Part shown: piece by piece, positions 13,070-25,049 of the stretch
Layout of the letters: each line of letters starts with the position of its first letter
Numbering within the stretch: position 1 is the stretch's first letter
From: Thunnus maccoyii
Taxonomy: Eukaryota; Chordata; Actinopteri; Scombriformes; Scombridae
Direction: 5' to 3'
Length of the DNA stretch: 64,000 nucleotides
Assembly (NCBI RefSeq): GCF_910596095.1
Contig: NC_056552.1
Location: forward strand, 9,777,111 to 9,841,110
Position numbers and translations under genes: made by a program
Notes under the pieces: generated by a model
What the model saw: the letters and a program-made list of their open reading frames with translations, nothing else
Databases searched by the model: none
What the model was told of the DNA's origin: nothing

Positions 13070-13740
13070 TTGTCTTAAGGACCTCCCCTCCCGTCCTCTC
13101 CAGTGGCCCCTCGCTCCCCTCGCCTCGCTGTACCAGACTCCAGATGTTCAACATATTTTTTTGTGACTTTACGGAAACCAAATCAACTAAAACAGACTCT
13201 TCCGGATGCCGCACCTCAGCCCCTATCCCCATCTCTCTGCCTCGTCACTCCCTGATGCCTCCCCTCTGTTACACCCTCTGTCACCCGTCCTCACCTCTTT
13301 TCCTCCCCTCTGATTTTTCCGCAGCCTGTAGCTTTTTCTTCCACTGCCCGTCTTTCCCTCGCCTCACCTGTGTGTTAGTGTCGTCCTGATATGAATCCTG
13401 GTGTTGTTACCGCCCCCCCACGCCTACCAACCTATAGGGAAACCTCACGCGCAAACACACACACACACAAAAAGAGACACACCTTCATTAGGCACATGCA
13501 TGCAACACACACACACAGTACATACCGCGAATGCCAGCACAGATGCACACACTGGGCAAAACATTGACAAGTACAGTTAAGCCTCTGCAGTCCACTAACA
13601 GTTACTCATTGTGTGACTGAGGCATGGTACGAGAGGGTGTGTGAGCTACTGTTTGTGTGCGTGTGTGTCCATGGGAGCTTATATATGTGTGTGCATGTAT
13701 AGCTGCTGGCGTACCAAAAAAATAAAAAAAGCTCCAGAGG
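13070..13740 (+). other. Synuclein 3' UTR with a poly(A) signal
   Basis: Downstream of the TAG in the terminal mini-exon, the sequence is C/T-rich and then CA-rich. An AATAAA lies at 13721-13726, flanked by A-rich sequence. The 3' UTR would be about 0.65 kb. The 123-aa open frame overlapping here (13018-13389) is in another frame and shows no domain. Confidence 0.6.
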
Positions 13741-15730
13741 CTTGTGCGGGGAAGACAGATATCATTCTGTTAAGTGTGCAGTAGTTAGTTAGCTACAGTA
13801 GACTGCATGCACAGATGTGTAGAATGACTTGTGATGTGTTGTAACTATAGAGTAGCAGCTGTTCTGTGTAGCTTTGTATGGCTTAGTGTGTGTTTCGCCT
13901 CGACGTTTAGAAACAGGGTTATTAACCGGGAAGCAGTACACAGTGCTCATTTTTCTCAGCTGTTAAAGTGGCAACTTGAATTGTGTTCATGTGATGCATG
14001 AAAACGAAAAAGAGCAGTTTCTCACTTTTTTTCATAGGATTAAATATTTGTGGCAAAATAAGCAAAGATCAAAGGTAAAAACAGAAGAAAGAAAATCATC
14101 AGTTATAAATTAATATATAATATAAATAAGAGTTTAAAGTGAAGAATTGTTGTTTTGATTAGGTAAGATTGACGGGGGAATCTCCCAGGAATCATAAGCA
14201 AACAACCAGATTGTGATTCTTAAATTGTTAAATTCTAGTTCATGGACATCCCTGTTCCCAACCCAGCCCAGTTTAAAGCAGTGTCAAGACCACAAACAAA
14301 TGTTGCTCTAACTTTGGGAGAAAATATTGTGTTCATGTATGGAGGACCTCATCACTTATAGTATTTAAGAAGCCGATTATTGTCTTCAACTCCACAGGAG
14401 CACCACACATTATAAACTCATGCTGCACAGCTAAACTCTGTTCAAACCTTATTCTAACTTCTAGTGGAGATCCCAAACTTTCCAAATATGTCAGGGGAAA
14501 TAGTTTCAACTTGTTCAGAGTTGGGAAAAGCTGTGGAGTAAGATTTTTTTTTCAATCTTAAAGCAACTTGAGACAAAATTAAAGGGGAAAACTGGGTTTT
14601 ATGGGGTAAAGAAAAAAGGTTTTCGGGGATTTAAAATGTTAAAATCAGAAGCAATGTGGCATTTATTGCACAACTAAACTCAATTCAAGGAGGAATTATG
14701 AGTAGCTGATGATGATCACCTCTTGTTATCGTGTAGTTGCTTTTTAGTGAAACTGGTTTGCATGTCATCGAGAGAAACCAGCAGTCTGGACATAAGTCAG
14801 TTAGTTTATTCAGATTTCTGTGATAAAAAAACATTAATTCAGTGAGGGAATCAGTCCGCTAAGACATCAGAGTGAAGGTTTATCATAGATCAGCTTTATG
14901 TGTCGCTCTGTGTACAGCTTGAATTCTGGGATATGTACTGTAGTTGTTTTAGGGTAGTTTTTATTTCACACAAACTAGTCTGGCTATTCTCCCGCCCACC
15001 AACTGTCTCAGCCAATCAGACGATTCCCTTTTCCTGTCACTCACTGTGACGCCTCTCTCCATGGCTAATCTGCCCAGCATCAGTGTGTGTGTCTGTATGC
15101 ACTGTATGTGTGTGTGAGTATATGTGTGTGTTAACATAGAACAGGTCCAGCCAGCAAAGTGTGTGTGTGTGTTTGTGTCTGGAGCAGGTTTGTGTGTTTT
15201 TACTTTGAGGCCAATGGAAACTGATGACTGCATGTTGCCTTATCAAGCAATCTGACATTCACACACACACATAGACCAACACATCACACTTGTACTAACA
15301 CATACACACATACACACACACAGCACACTCTAAACAACACACAATCACAAATCCCACCTCAAACACACAAACACAAATCATGCACCATGTTTAAGTTGGC
15401 ATCAAAGCAGACTTGCTGATTTTATAAACAGTACCAGTGGAATTAAAAAGGTTTTGTTGAAATCCAGCTACTGTGTCCAGAATTTTTTATGTGTGCATTT
15501 AATTTACAGTTTTTAATGATTGGTTATGTGCCTGGTTCAATGCTGAGTGTGAAACTCTTCACACAGTCAACACAACAGCAACAATTATGGACAAAACTAT
15601 GCATTGCTTTCACACAAAAAGCATCCAGTAACTTCAGCCTTCAAATACTTTTCTCACTCAAACACAAACCAACAAAACTCAAACAGCCCATTTTGCAAAT
15701 ACTTACATAATCACTTCAAAATTCTTCAAT
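13741..15730. other. Intergenic, no gene seen
   Basis: AT-rich sequence with CA/TG-rich patches at about 15.06-15.2 and 15.26-15.37 kb. I see no exon, RNA gene or clear element. The short reverse-strand open frames over the CA-rich stretch are repeat-driven. Confidence 0.6.
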
Positions 15731-15734
15731 TTAT

Positions 15735-16440
15735 GTTCAAAAACTAACATGTATTCATATCGACAGCAATCTGCCAAATCATAACCACACTGAAATACCT
15801 CTACAGTATATTCAATTCAATTCATTTGTCAAAAATAAAGCCCATTGAAACCTTTTCCTGCTGCATTTCTAGGACTCATCCTGTAGAATACACGGTAGTA
15901 CTTTCTATTGAGAGATAAACATCTTACTGTATTTTGGAAGGAAAGTTTCTTTACACAATATACACATTTCTTACACTATCAATAATTAAAATACAACATA
16001 TACACAATTAAAACTAGAGATCACAATGTAAGTTGACTTCAAAGGCTGCCATAAAAAGATGCATCATGTGTTACCTGACAATGGTGTTTTTTATCTCAGT
16101 ATTTTTCGGATTGACACATGAGTTGTTGTAATCAAGTGTTAGTGTCTGCTGGAAGGATTTGCTTTTGTCCCCATCACTTACATTGTAAGTGCATTATGAA
16201 GAGATCCTCTAATAGTCAGTATGAACAGGAAGAATGATTATAGCAAGAAAAAAACTATTTAAGCAAACTTCAACTTGACATCAGTCACACTAGGCTTCAT
16301 GAACAAAACATCTTATATTTTAGCTGTTGTTTAGCTGTGAGCTGACTCAATAAAGGAGATGACAGGAGGACAAACTCATGAAAGCAAAGAACAAATGTTT
16401 TGTTTATCATGTTAAGATTTTAAAGACTGGATCATAGTGA
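15735..16440. repeat. Leftmost, diverged fragment of the glud1-array duplicon
   Basis: This block begins with the same ...ACTAACATGTATTCATAT sequence and continues through GCTGCCATAAAAAGATGCAT to the CTGTGAGCTGA-TCAATAAAGGAGA region. Clearly related sequence is seen at 28.7-29.1, 34.8-35.2, 39.5-39.8, 46.1-46.5 and 48.0-48.3 kb, and its end matches 36.1, 49.15 and 58.9 kb. It is more diverged than those copies and lies 7 kb outside the main array. Confidence 0.75.
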
Positions 16441-17218
16441 AAACTAACCTGCTTACACGCAGTTGATCACAATGCCTTTACCCATTAATCACAACTGTAT
16501 TCGCATACGGTCTGATCATCGCCCCTCAGCCCAGCATATAACTGTCCCTCTGCCCTCTACTCTGGGTCCTCTGTACTGTCTCAGACTCACTCTGTGTTGG
16601 TAAGCTCACTGTATTTCAAAATACAAAAAAAAACACCACTACATTAAACTTGAATGAGGACTTGAGTGATTTTCTTCAACAAATGGTGCCATGACCCGGA
16701 TGGCAACAAAGGAGACTCCTTTTCCAGACATACCAGTGACCTGAGAATACAAAATTACACTAGAGGTAAGAAACCTTTTGAAAACCCACTTATAAGTACT
16801 GTGTATTGTGGGAGGTCTGTGAAGCTGGAGTCCCAAAGAAGTTGATGCGATTCTCATTTTTAAGTAAGTTTGCTGTGTGGTTGTGAAAGGGGGTTAATGA
16901 AAAAGCCAAGAGGTTTGCTCCATAACAATGATGATATTATGAATGACTGCATTTTCATAACCTAGGAATTTAACTTGGTTGTAAAAATTGACAATCTGAC
17001 TCTCTCTTCTCAAGGTTTCAACATTTTGGGTAACAGAGATAGGAAATGGAAAATGGCCAGGTAGGACAAGTCCTGTGTTTCTTTTTAAGAAAAGACCGGT
17101 TCACAATGTTTGGAACACTGAGAAAAATAGTCTAATGGAGGATTAGTGAGAGATACGCCTATGCATGATTGGTAGGAAGAAGTAGGGATATGATTTGGTC
17201 TCCTAATACTTAGGAATA

Positions 17219-17793
17219 TGTTACATCCTGAATGGACTTTTGGTTGTTTTTCGGACTCTTTGTGTTCGTTGGGGTTTCCTGTGTTACACTTCTGTTAAGT
17301 CCTTTTGGTAATATGGGTTTGCTTGTTATGAGTTGGGTGGTGGGTTTAGAGGACTGCCTTTGTTGGTTAGCTTAGGGTGTTGTGTACTTGGGTTTGTGGT
17401 CATGGTTATTCTTGGACGGGTTAGTGTAGGTTGTATTGAGAGTTTGTGTTTTCTGAGTTTTGGTTTTAAGTTTGCTCTGTGTTCCTGCACTCATCCCTGG
17501 CCTGTTTTCTCTCCACACCTGCTCGTCAGCCCTGCCCCGCTACCTGTGTTTCCCCAGCCAATCGGCTCACTGTCTGTTCACTCCCCTCTCCTGAGTTCTT
17601 CGCCCATCTCCCCACCTGCACCTCATCTCCTCCTTAGTTCAGTTACTTTTTAAGTCCTGGGTTTCAGTTCAGTTTTTGTCGAGTCGTCTGCGTTTATCGT
17701 CAGTGTTTCATGTTTATCATTAAATATTCTGCATCTGATCCTGCCTGCTGTCTCCTGCATTTGGGTGCACCTGCTCCACTCACCTACATGACA
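17219..17793 (+). mobile_element. Solo-LTR-like element, + orientation
   Basis: The element starts TGTTACATCCTG and ends with CTGCATTTGGGTGCACC...CATGACA. It resembles the reverse complement of 21298-21951 along most of its length, including GGGGTTTCCTGTGTTACAC and the run of CACCTGCACCTCATCTCC. TG...CA ends, a near-3' CTGCATTTGGG and no coding capacity suggest a solo LTR of a fish Ty3/gypsy-type element. The flanks (GGAATA, GGATTA) are not a perfect target-site duplication. The 106-aa open frame inside is not a gene. Confidence 0.5.
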
Positions 17794-18439
17794 GGATTAT
17801 ATTTAATTTTTTGTAGAGATCTGATTTAGTCTCTTTACACAAACAGGAATGACTTGTATCTTCTGAGTAGAAGGTTGATTGGAAGGATTAGAAAGTGAAT
17901 TGTGGACAAAAGTAAGTGTAAATCAAAGTTATTTTTTAAGGGATTTTACGAAAGATAATATGAAGTAATTTGTAGAGGGTCAGAGAATGAGTTAACCAAT
18001 CCTGTAAAATACATATATGATAACTGGTACCAAGAGCATAGAATTTGTTGCAACAAAAATATAGGAAAATGGGAAACTTGTACAGGGAAATAAATATTAA
18101 AGCATTTACAACAAATAAGGAAAAAATGTGGTTAAGAAACTAGAAATTAGCTACGAATGTAAAATTCTGCACAACTTAAAGCTTAGTTAATTTCACAGAT
18201 ATGAAAGAGAGAGAAAAAACACAACTTAAGAGTTAAACTAGTGCAACAACTAGAACAAAACAACACAATGCAGAGCATAAAAAACCTTATTGGATAAGTC
18301 TTCTGGAAGTACCAAAACAAACATGAATGATTAAATTGACAGATTTAATGTTATACTTTTGGGTTTTTGTTGTTTGTCACTTCATGTGTATCTTTATCTA
18401 TTACTGTTCGAATGTGTTTTATGTTTTCTTTTCCCTTTA

Positions 18440-21195
18440 CAAATCTTAGAGGCTGACTGTAAGAATGATATGGTGATCTCAGACTACGGAAAAAAACACA
18501 AAAATGTTTATGGATCAAATTGTTATGATTTTCTAAGTATCTCACTACACAGGCGGAGCAAAAAGGGGAAGAAATGGCAGAAGAGCCCTGTGGCACTTCA
18601 CACCTTGGACAAAGCCACCCTCTTGGAACAGAGGCATTGGAAATTCTTTTCTTTAGGGTGAGAAATTGCTCATTTGCAGCAACCCAATCCAAATCAACCC
18701 TGTCTATAGCACCTCCAGCAGAAAAGACCTGTATCTGAGCCTACTTTTACTGAAAGCATGTCAAAGCATGAAGCTTCACTCCTTTTTCTGTCAGACACCA
18801 CACCCATGTATTGCACACCAGAATGTGGTCCAGTATTTGGGACACACATTATCTGGTTCTACAAGGGTCCCTACTCCCTCCAGAGTAAAAGCCACATTAG
18901 AAGTGCCCAAACCCACAAATGTCACCAATGAAGATATTTTCAGGAATGACGGCTTATTGTAGACAATGGATAATGGATTATGCATCACTTGCAGCACCAC
19001 TCCAAGACATATCCAAAACCTTAAGCCTGTACTCAGCCCGTTACGTGGTCAAAACAAGCCGATGAGTCATTTAACAGGTTGAAGAGGGCATTCATATCTA
19101 GCAAAAGGAAAAATATCCATTTACATATACTTCAGATATGCTTTTGAATGTTCACATGACTTTGGTATACTGTGAGCAAACCAAGGATTCATTACATCCT
19201 CGGGTACACCCATTCAACATTGCAAATTGTTTGGTCTATTGTTAAATGCATGCCCAGAACCCATCCATTGCTGATGATCCTGTCTCATGATGCAATGCTT
19301 TGGCTGACCATGCAGCCAAAAAAAGCTGCCAAAATTAGTATTCCTGTCTATGTAAAACACTGTCCTCCCACTTGCCCTAACCCTAACCATACCCCTAAAA
19401 TAGCACCTTAACCATAACCCTAAAAACTCAACAGTGATAACTTCCATAGACTTGGAACTTTTAAAGGTTGGAACCCAATTTTTTTAAACAGACTTCCTTA
19501 ATAATATTTACTAATAAGGTTTTAAACTTATTTCTATTTATGGCATTTATATATTTGCTGGACATCAGAAAGTTTATTACTTTTCTCAGGGAGAACATCC
19601 CGCAGGTATGGGAGCTACTTTCTGTGTGCAAAATTATCTTTTTCAAGATCAAGCTCTGTCTAGAACAGGTGTTAAAATACCCTTTTGGATGTGTCTATTT
19701 CTTCCTCAAGTTTGTCTCACTCAAAGTTATACTCCCTGGAGAGGGTGATCAAGCGGGAGCTCTCTTCTCTGTCAAAAGAAATAGTAACCCACCACCAGGA
19801 GGTACATTCAAAAAGAGTGCAGTAAGTAGAAAGTTTTATATAATAGTTTCGTTCTTTTCATAGTTTATGTGTCACTTGGCTTTTAATGGTAATTATCTGA
19901 CTGGGTAAAACTTATGACTCTCTGTGATTGATAGAATTCCTTTATAGAAAAGCTTCTGTCACTGAAGCAACTCTTTCAAGGTGTGGGCAATGCAAGAGAT
20001 ACCAAAAAGTCTGAGTAAGTAACTAAAAGTCTTTTTCCACATTTAGGCTACATTAGGATTATGCATATGTTTACAGACAATTACCTTTTTTCTAATTTAT
20101 CTTTCAGAAACACAAAAGAAGCACCCCTCAAAGGAGTGTGCAACAAAAAGATGCATGGGTCTAATTGAAGCTTACATTTACAAACTAACTGGCCAAAGAA
20201 AAGGGGTCCTCGTCTCTCTGCCGACGGACGAGGTCCTCTTCTGTGACGGAATTAATGAAGAGTATGTGATAAATGTAAGCAAATGTCTTACTTACCAAAG
20301 CATCAGATGCATTTTTAAATATTTTTGTACCTTCATGAATCTTTATTTTATCTTAGCTTTAATATGTTACATCTTTTTATGTACAACTCTAGGCTAAATT
20401 CCATAAGACGGCATCAACATACGGCAAGGTCAAGCTGCCCCTAAACAATATGGAATATGGCTGGCTCAGGGAATTTTCCAACCTCCGCCCAAACTACCTG
20501 GCTACAAGGACATTTTGTCCTTTTTTTTAACAGTGCCAGGGGAGAGTTAAATAAGATTTGAGAACTGGATACAAATGTCTGGAAGGAGTGTGTGGTAACA
20601 AATATAACCACCACAATCATCTGTTCCTCAATTGCAACACTTATACAGTTGGTGTTGGGTTCTGCTTCGAGGTTGCCCCTCAAAACACACATGCCACCCA
20701 CTGTCTCTTGGAAAACTTGGTAGATGCTGCTCCTTCCCCACATAAATCCCAGAGGCGGAAACGCCGACAGCCAGTGACTGAATCCAGCAAGGATGAGCCT
20801 GGACCAAGCTCACGATTGAAATCATGCAAGGCATGCCACACCAGTTTTGCCTATACTGTTATTTATTCTCATTCTCTTTAAATGTGTATTTTACACCAAT
20901 AAATAAAATTGTTCCAGAAATCCAGATTTAGGTGGGACCCAGTCACCTTTCCTTGTAATAACAAATTCAAATAGTCGCTTTACAATGTTAATGTAATTTG
21001 CTTCCTTACAATCACTGCTTACAAATCCAACTTTTTAAGGGGAAGGTTTCTGTCCAAATCTACATGTGTATTATTTTTGCTTAATGGTTCTCATTACAGG
21101 TCCTGGAAGGTGACAGTGACTCGAGTGGCAGTGAGCCCTTGGCAGAACCCCTTCCCTCCACAGATGAGGATGAAAAGGAAGTGCAAGATGTGGTA
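18440..21195 (+). pseudogene. Decayed multi-exon gene remains, 5' part
   Basis: Several exon-like pieces share the strand of the better-preserved 22035-22756 segment. At 18450-18661 lies a Lys/Arg-rich frame containing KNVYGSNCYDF. At 20155-20274 and 20393-20530 two open stretches join exactly across a GT/AG intron of 118 bases, giving 85 residues (LIEAYIYKLTGQ... to NNMEYGWLREFSNLRPNYL) and then TAA. At 20720-20840 there is a basic SQRRKRRQP stretch, and at 21098-21192 an acidic Ser-rich exon (GDSDSSGSEPLAEPL) bounded by AG and GT. Stops and frame changes prevent one continuous model. Spliceable introns mean this is not a processed copy. I do not recognise these exons; linkage to 22035-22756 is inferred from order and strand. 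Confidence 0.4.
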
Positions 21196-21297
21196 AGCAC
21201 TACCACACAGCATCAGTTAGTATCAAACACTATGATTTGAGTCCTCTCCCAAATTCGTAAGGTAAGCCACACCAGTTTCGTCTATACTACTATTATT

Positions 21298-21951
21298 TGT
21301 CACGATGAGTAGCAGGAATAGACCCAAATGCAGAGACCAAAGGCGAAGCAGGTCTGAGGAAAACTTTATTTGGAGTGAGCAGCAAAAACAAAAGACAGAA
21401 CAGCAAACAGGAGTGTAGGCAGGCATCTAAACAGAACAAATGATACAACAAAGACTGAATAGAAAACCAGGACTTAAAAACTAACTGAACTAATGGGGAG
21501 ATGAGGTGCAGGTGGGGAGATGGGTGGAGAACTCGGGAGAGGGGAGTGAGGTAGTGAAACAGGGGAAACACAGGGAGCAGGGCAGGGCTGACGAGGCTAA
21601 CACAGGGCAGGTGTGGGCAAAACACAGAGCAGGGCAGAGCTAATGAGGCCAGGACCAGGGAAGAGTGCAGGAACACAGCAGGGAAACGCAGAGCAAACTG
21701 AAAACCCATAAACCAGAAAACACAAACTCTCAATACAACCCAAGAATAACCATGATCACAAACCCAAGTACACAACACCCTAAGCTAACCAACAAAGGCA
21801 GTCCTCTAAACCCACCACCCAAATCATATCAACAAGCAAAACCATATGACCAAAAGGAATCGACAACAGAAGTGTAACACAGGAAACCCCAAAGAACACA
21901 AAAACACTAAAAGTCCAAAAAACAAACAGAAAGTCCAGGCAGGATGTGACA
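21298..21951 (-). mobile_element. Solo-LTR-like element, - orientation, TTATT duplication
   Basis: The element is bounded by TGTCAC and GTGACA and flanked on both sides by TTATT, a perfect 5-base target-site duplication, though the surrounding sequence is ATT-rich so chance cannot be excluded. It is about 650 bases long, non-coding, and an inverted relative of 17219-17793. On its own sense strand it ends CTGCATTTGGGTCTATTCCTG...GTGACA, like LTR 3' ends of fish gypsy-type elements (from memory). It lies inside what looks like an intron of the decayed gene, between the acidic exon and an acceptor near 22008. Confidence 0.6.
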
Positions 21952-22034
21952 TTATTATTATTGTTGTTGTTGTTGTTGTTATTCCATTTCATATTTCTCA
22001 TTACAGAGAAGTGGGACTGCTCCTCTGAGGGAGA

Positions 22035-22756
22035 AGATGTGAGAACTGGGCACTCATAAGGTCACTGCCTCTAATCATTGGATCAAGGATACCCTCTGAT
22101 GATCCAGCCTGGCAAATTCTTATGACACTTAAGGACATTGTAGAGCTCTCTGTGGCCCCTTTCCACTCCCTCGAAAGTGTTGCTTATCTTGACCTGAAAA
22201 TATCTGAGCATCGTCATAGATTGCAGTTTTCCCTCTGCTGAAACTGACACCCAAACACCATTTTTTGGAGAATTATCATGCACTCATAGAAGCCTTTGGT
22301 CCTCTAGTTGGATTGTGGACTATGCGCTTTGAGGCCAAACATAGGTTCTTTAAACATGCTGTGATGTTCTCAAGCAATTTCAAGAATGTCCTGCTGTCAC
22401 TTTCAACAAAACATCAGCTGATGATGGCTCACAATTGGCAAAGAAATATGGCTAAGCCTGCCCTGATAATCAGTAAAGTTTCATTTCTGCCTTTGGAAGT
22501 ACTGCATGTTGACATCCAGGAGTCTATTAAGAAACCATTCCCTCAGCTAACAAGTGTACAGTTGTCAAACACTGTGATATACCATGGAACAAGGTATTCA
22601 GCTGGGATGATCTTGCCGTATGGTTCTACAGGAGGGCTCCGAAACTTTGTAGAGATCATCCAGATGTTGATCTTGGAAAGCAGTCTTTACTTCATTGTTA
22701 AGAAACTCAATGCTTGGTACCAGGATCACTCTAATCTTAAAACCTTAAAATGTAGG
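22035..22756 (+). pseudogene. Multicopy fish-family protein remnant (FGPLVGLWTMRFEAKH)
   Basis: The reading frame NWALIRSLPLIIG...DDPAWQILMTLKDIVEL, then AYLDLKISEHRHR, continues after a one-base frameshift near 22220 into HHFLENYHALIEAFGPLVGLWTMRFEAKHRFFKH... and ends KKLNAWYQDH with a TGA at about 22760. From memory, this order of motifs is the conserved C-terminal region of a very abundant teleost family, usually annotated as uncharacterised or SAMD3-like, and its high copy number suggests spread by mobile DNA. Function is unknown. The frameshift and the fragmented exons upstream mark it as a relic. Attribution to the family is good; attribution to a particular transposon is not possible by eye. 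Confidence 0.65.
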
Positions 22757-22762
22757 TCATGA

Positions 22763-23214
22763 TATAAACACATTAAGATGTTAAGAAATGCAATGGTTAT
22801 TCTTAAGAAAGACAATATTTAGATTTAATTGAATGCATTGAGTAAATTAAAATCAATGCACTGATTAATGTAGATAATTATTACTCAATTATATATCATT
22901 GATATGTAGAATTTAATTATTTTTTATTAGTACTATTTACACATTTAAAAGTTTCTGTGTTTTATATCAACTCAATATTTATGTTTAGGTTTTAATTCAT
23001 TCATTTTTGTTTTCTATTTGAATCTACTCATATTAAATGGATAACTATAAAGGGTCTCATTTAATTTCAATGTATTCAATACCAAACAAAGTTATATTTA
23101 ATTAATAATATTGCATGTAACCTGTTGCCTCAATTTTATTGAGTGGATATGGTGTATCTTTTCTTGGTGTATGAACACCGTGCAATAAAGACTTTATTCA
23201 TAAGTGAAAATGCT
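22763..23214. other. AT-rich spacer between the relic gene and array unit A
   Basis: Very AT-rich sequence. An AATAAA at about 23184 could be a poly(A) signal for the relic gene upstream. No exon or repeat family was recognised. Homology to the glud1 array begins directly after it, around 23215. Confidence 0.5.
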
Positions 23215-24165
23215 ATCATTGTTTATGTATCATTTATTTTTTAGATGTTTGTGATTTTAGTGATGATAAAGGTATTTGTTATGTTGGTTTGTTGATAGCG
23301 TGATGTGGCATCACTACCTGGACAACTGTATCTGACCAATCTTGGCATCAAACACTACAATAGAAATAAGTTGTGCAACACATATTGTCAGATCAGGAGA
23401 CATAATAACCTTATTATGTGGATCGGGTTATTGGCCAGATGTGACCGACCCACATTAAATACCGTTTCAAATGTCAGTGTTCCCACTATCAGTTACATTA
23501 AAACAGGCTGCTGAATAAGTTTTTAGTGCAGAGCAATAAAGATTTTATATATGGTGAAAAAAAATGAGAGCATAGCTATCAAATTATTAATTCGTAATTA
23601 TTCTGAGTTGAGGTATCAGAATCTATCAACTTGTGATGTCCTACTTTACTTTATGTCAAATAAACTGACCTGAAAACAGTTTAACACTAAAAATTGTTTA
23701 CCATTCTATAAAAGTCTTTTATTTGACCAGAGAAAATACAGCCATGAAGAGGGAAGAAAAGAAAACGCACAAATACTACACTAACATTTCTGAATTTCCA
23801 AAGTTCAAGTTGTATGTTTCATCTCAGTTTACCACACAATATAATATGGTACTTTTTCACAAAAGAGGTTTGACTGTATTATAGCCTATGCTTTTACAAT
23901 TGACTATTTGGTGCTTTTTGTTACTTCACATTAATCCAAAATGATATTTTTTTACTTTTTTAGACATAACTTGGCTCTGGGAACCTGTGACAGACATTTC
24001 TCCTTTTTTTGATGGTGCATTGGCTGACCAAGTAATCAAGAAAGTGATAAATTAATCTGTAATGGAATTATTAGTTGGTTACAGCCCTGGTGCAGCTGTT
24101 CGCTCAGAGGATGTATGAACAAATATGTTTGTTGCATGTCATTCCTATAATTCCTGTTTGTTATT

Positions 24166-24575
24166 CCAGATGGACAGAGTCCACTGCACTGAAGGACTGG
24201 AAGACAAAGAATCAAGAATTCAAAAATCAATACCTTAGAGACAATCCTGATACTCTTTATCATGATACTAGAAAAGATGGTGTAATATGCAACTTAATTT
24301 TCTTTACGACTTTTAAAGAAGAGTGGATAGCTGCCATAATGCAGTGCTACCCTGGGACCATTAAAACTGAACTGGAACAGCAAATCAAACTTGACCTCCG
24401 CAGTGGCACTGTATGTGTTTATCCTAGTGGAAAGTTTGTGATACTAGCCTCAAAAAACAACCGTAGAATGTTTGTTGAAAATTTTGAAAAACTACACGGC
24501 AATGTGGAAGATGAAACAAATGAACATAGGCAATGCAGGACATCAAGATCCCTCTTCCTGAATAAAATACAATAA
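24166..24575 (+). pseudogene. Small-gene family copy A, diverged and fused
   Basis: An open frame continues to a TAA at 24575 and aligns with the other family members from about residue 26 onwards: LRDNPDTLYHD, ICNLIFFTTFKEEWIAAIMQ, LDLRSGTVCVYPSGKFVILA. The usual MSA- start and its upstream exons are absent. Instead the frame is entered from sequence resembling the TTATTCCAG|ATGGACAG segment found at 26.17, 37.28 and 50.37 kb. The in-frame Met codons are at 24075 and 24111, and the ATG at 24170 is out of frame. No promoter block precedes it. It may be translated only as a fusion, or not at all. The C-terminus also departs from the others (ends SLFLNKIQ). Confidence 0.55.
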
Positions 24576-24894
24576 AAATAGAAATGAGAGGGAACGAAAG
24601 AGCCTACAGTAGGTTGTCTGTTGAAGAAGTAGAAACAGACAGGAGAAAAAGAAACAATATGGATTTTTTAATATGGATTATACTGTAAATAACTGACTAG
24701 CAATGCTAGTTCTTGTAAAATTAAATGCATATTTTTAGTATTTGTTGCTATACAATTGTCATGTATCGTATATCTTTGTAAATTATGGTTCTGGTTTTAA
24801 TCAACGGTTTATGTTCTGATTGTGTCTTATGACCCTGGCAGACTCCTGTCTTTCTGCGGGTTAAGGTGGTATTAAAGAGCAGTCTTGTACTCAC

Positions 24895-25049
<155 letters not shown>

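Noticed and set aside
19370-19425. CCCTAACCCTAACC-like telomeric motifs
   Set aside because: Only two or three imperfect units; similar short motifs also occur near 7.7 and 8.04 kb in an interspersed repeat.
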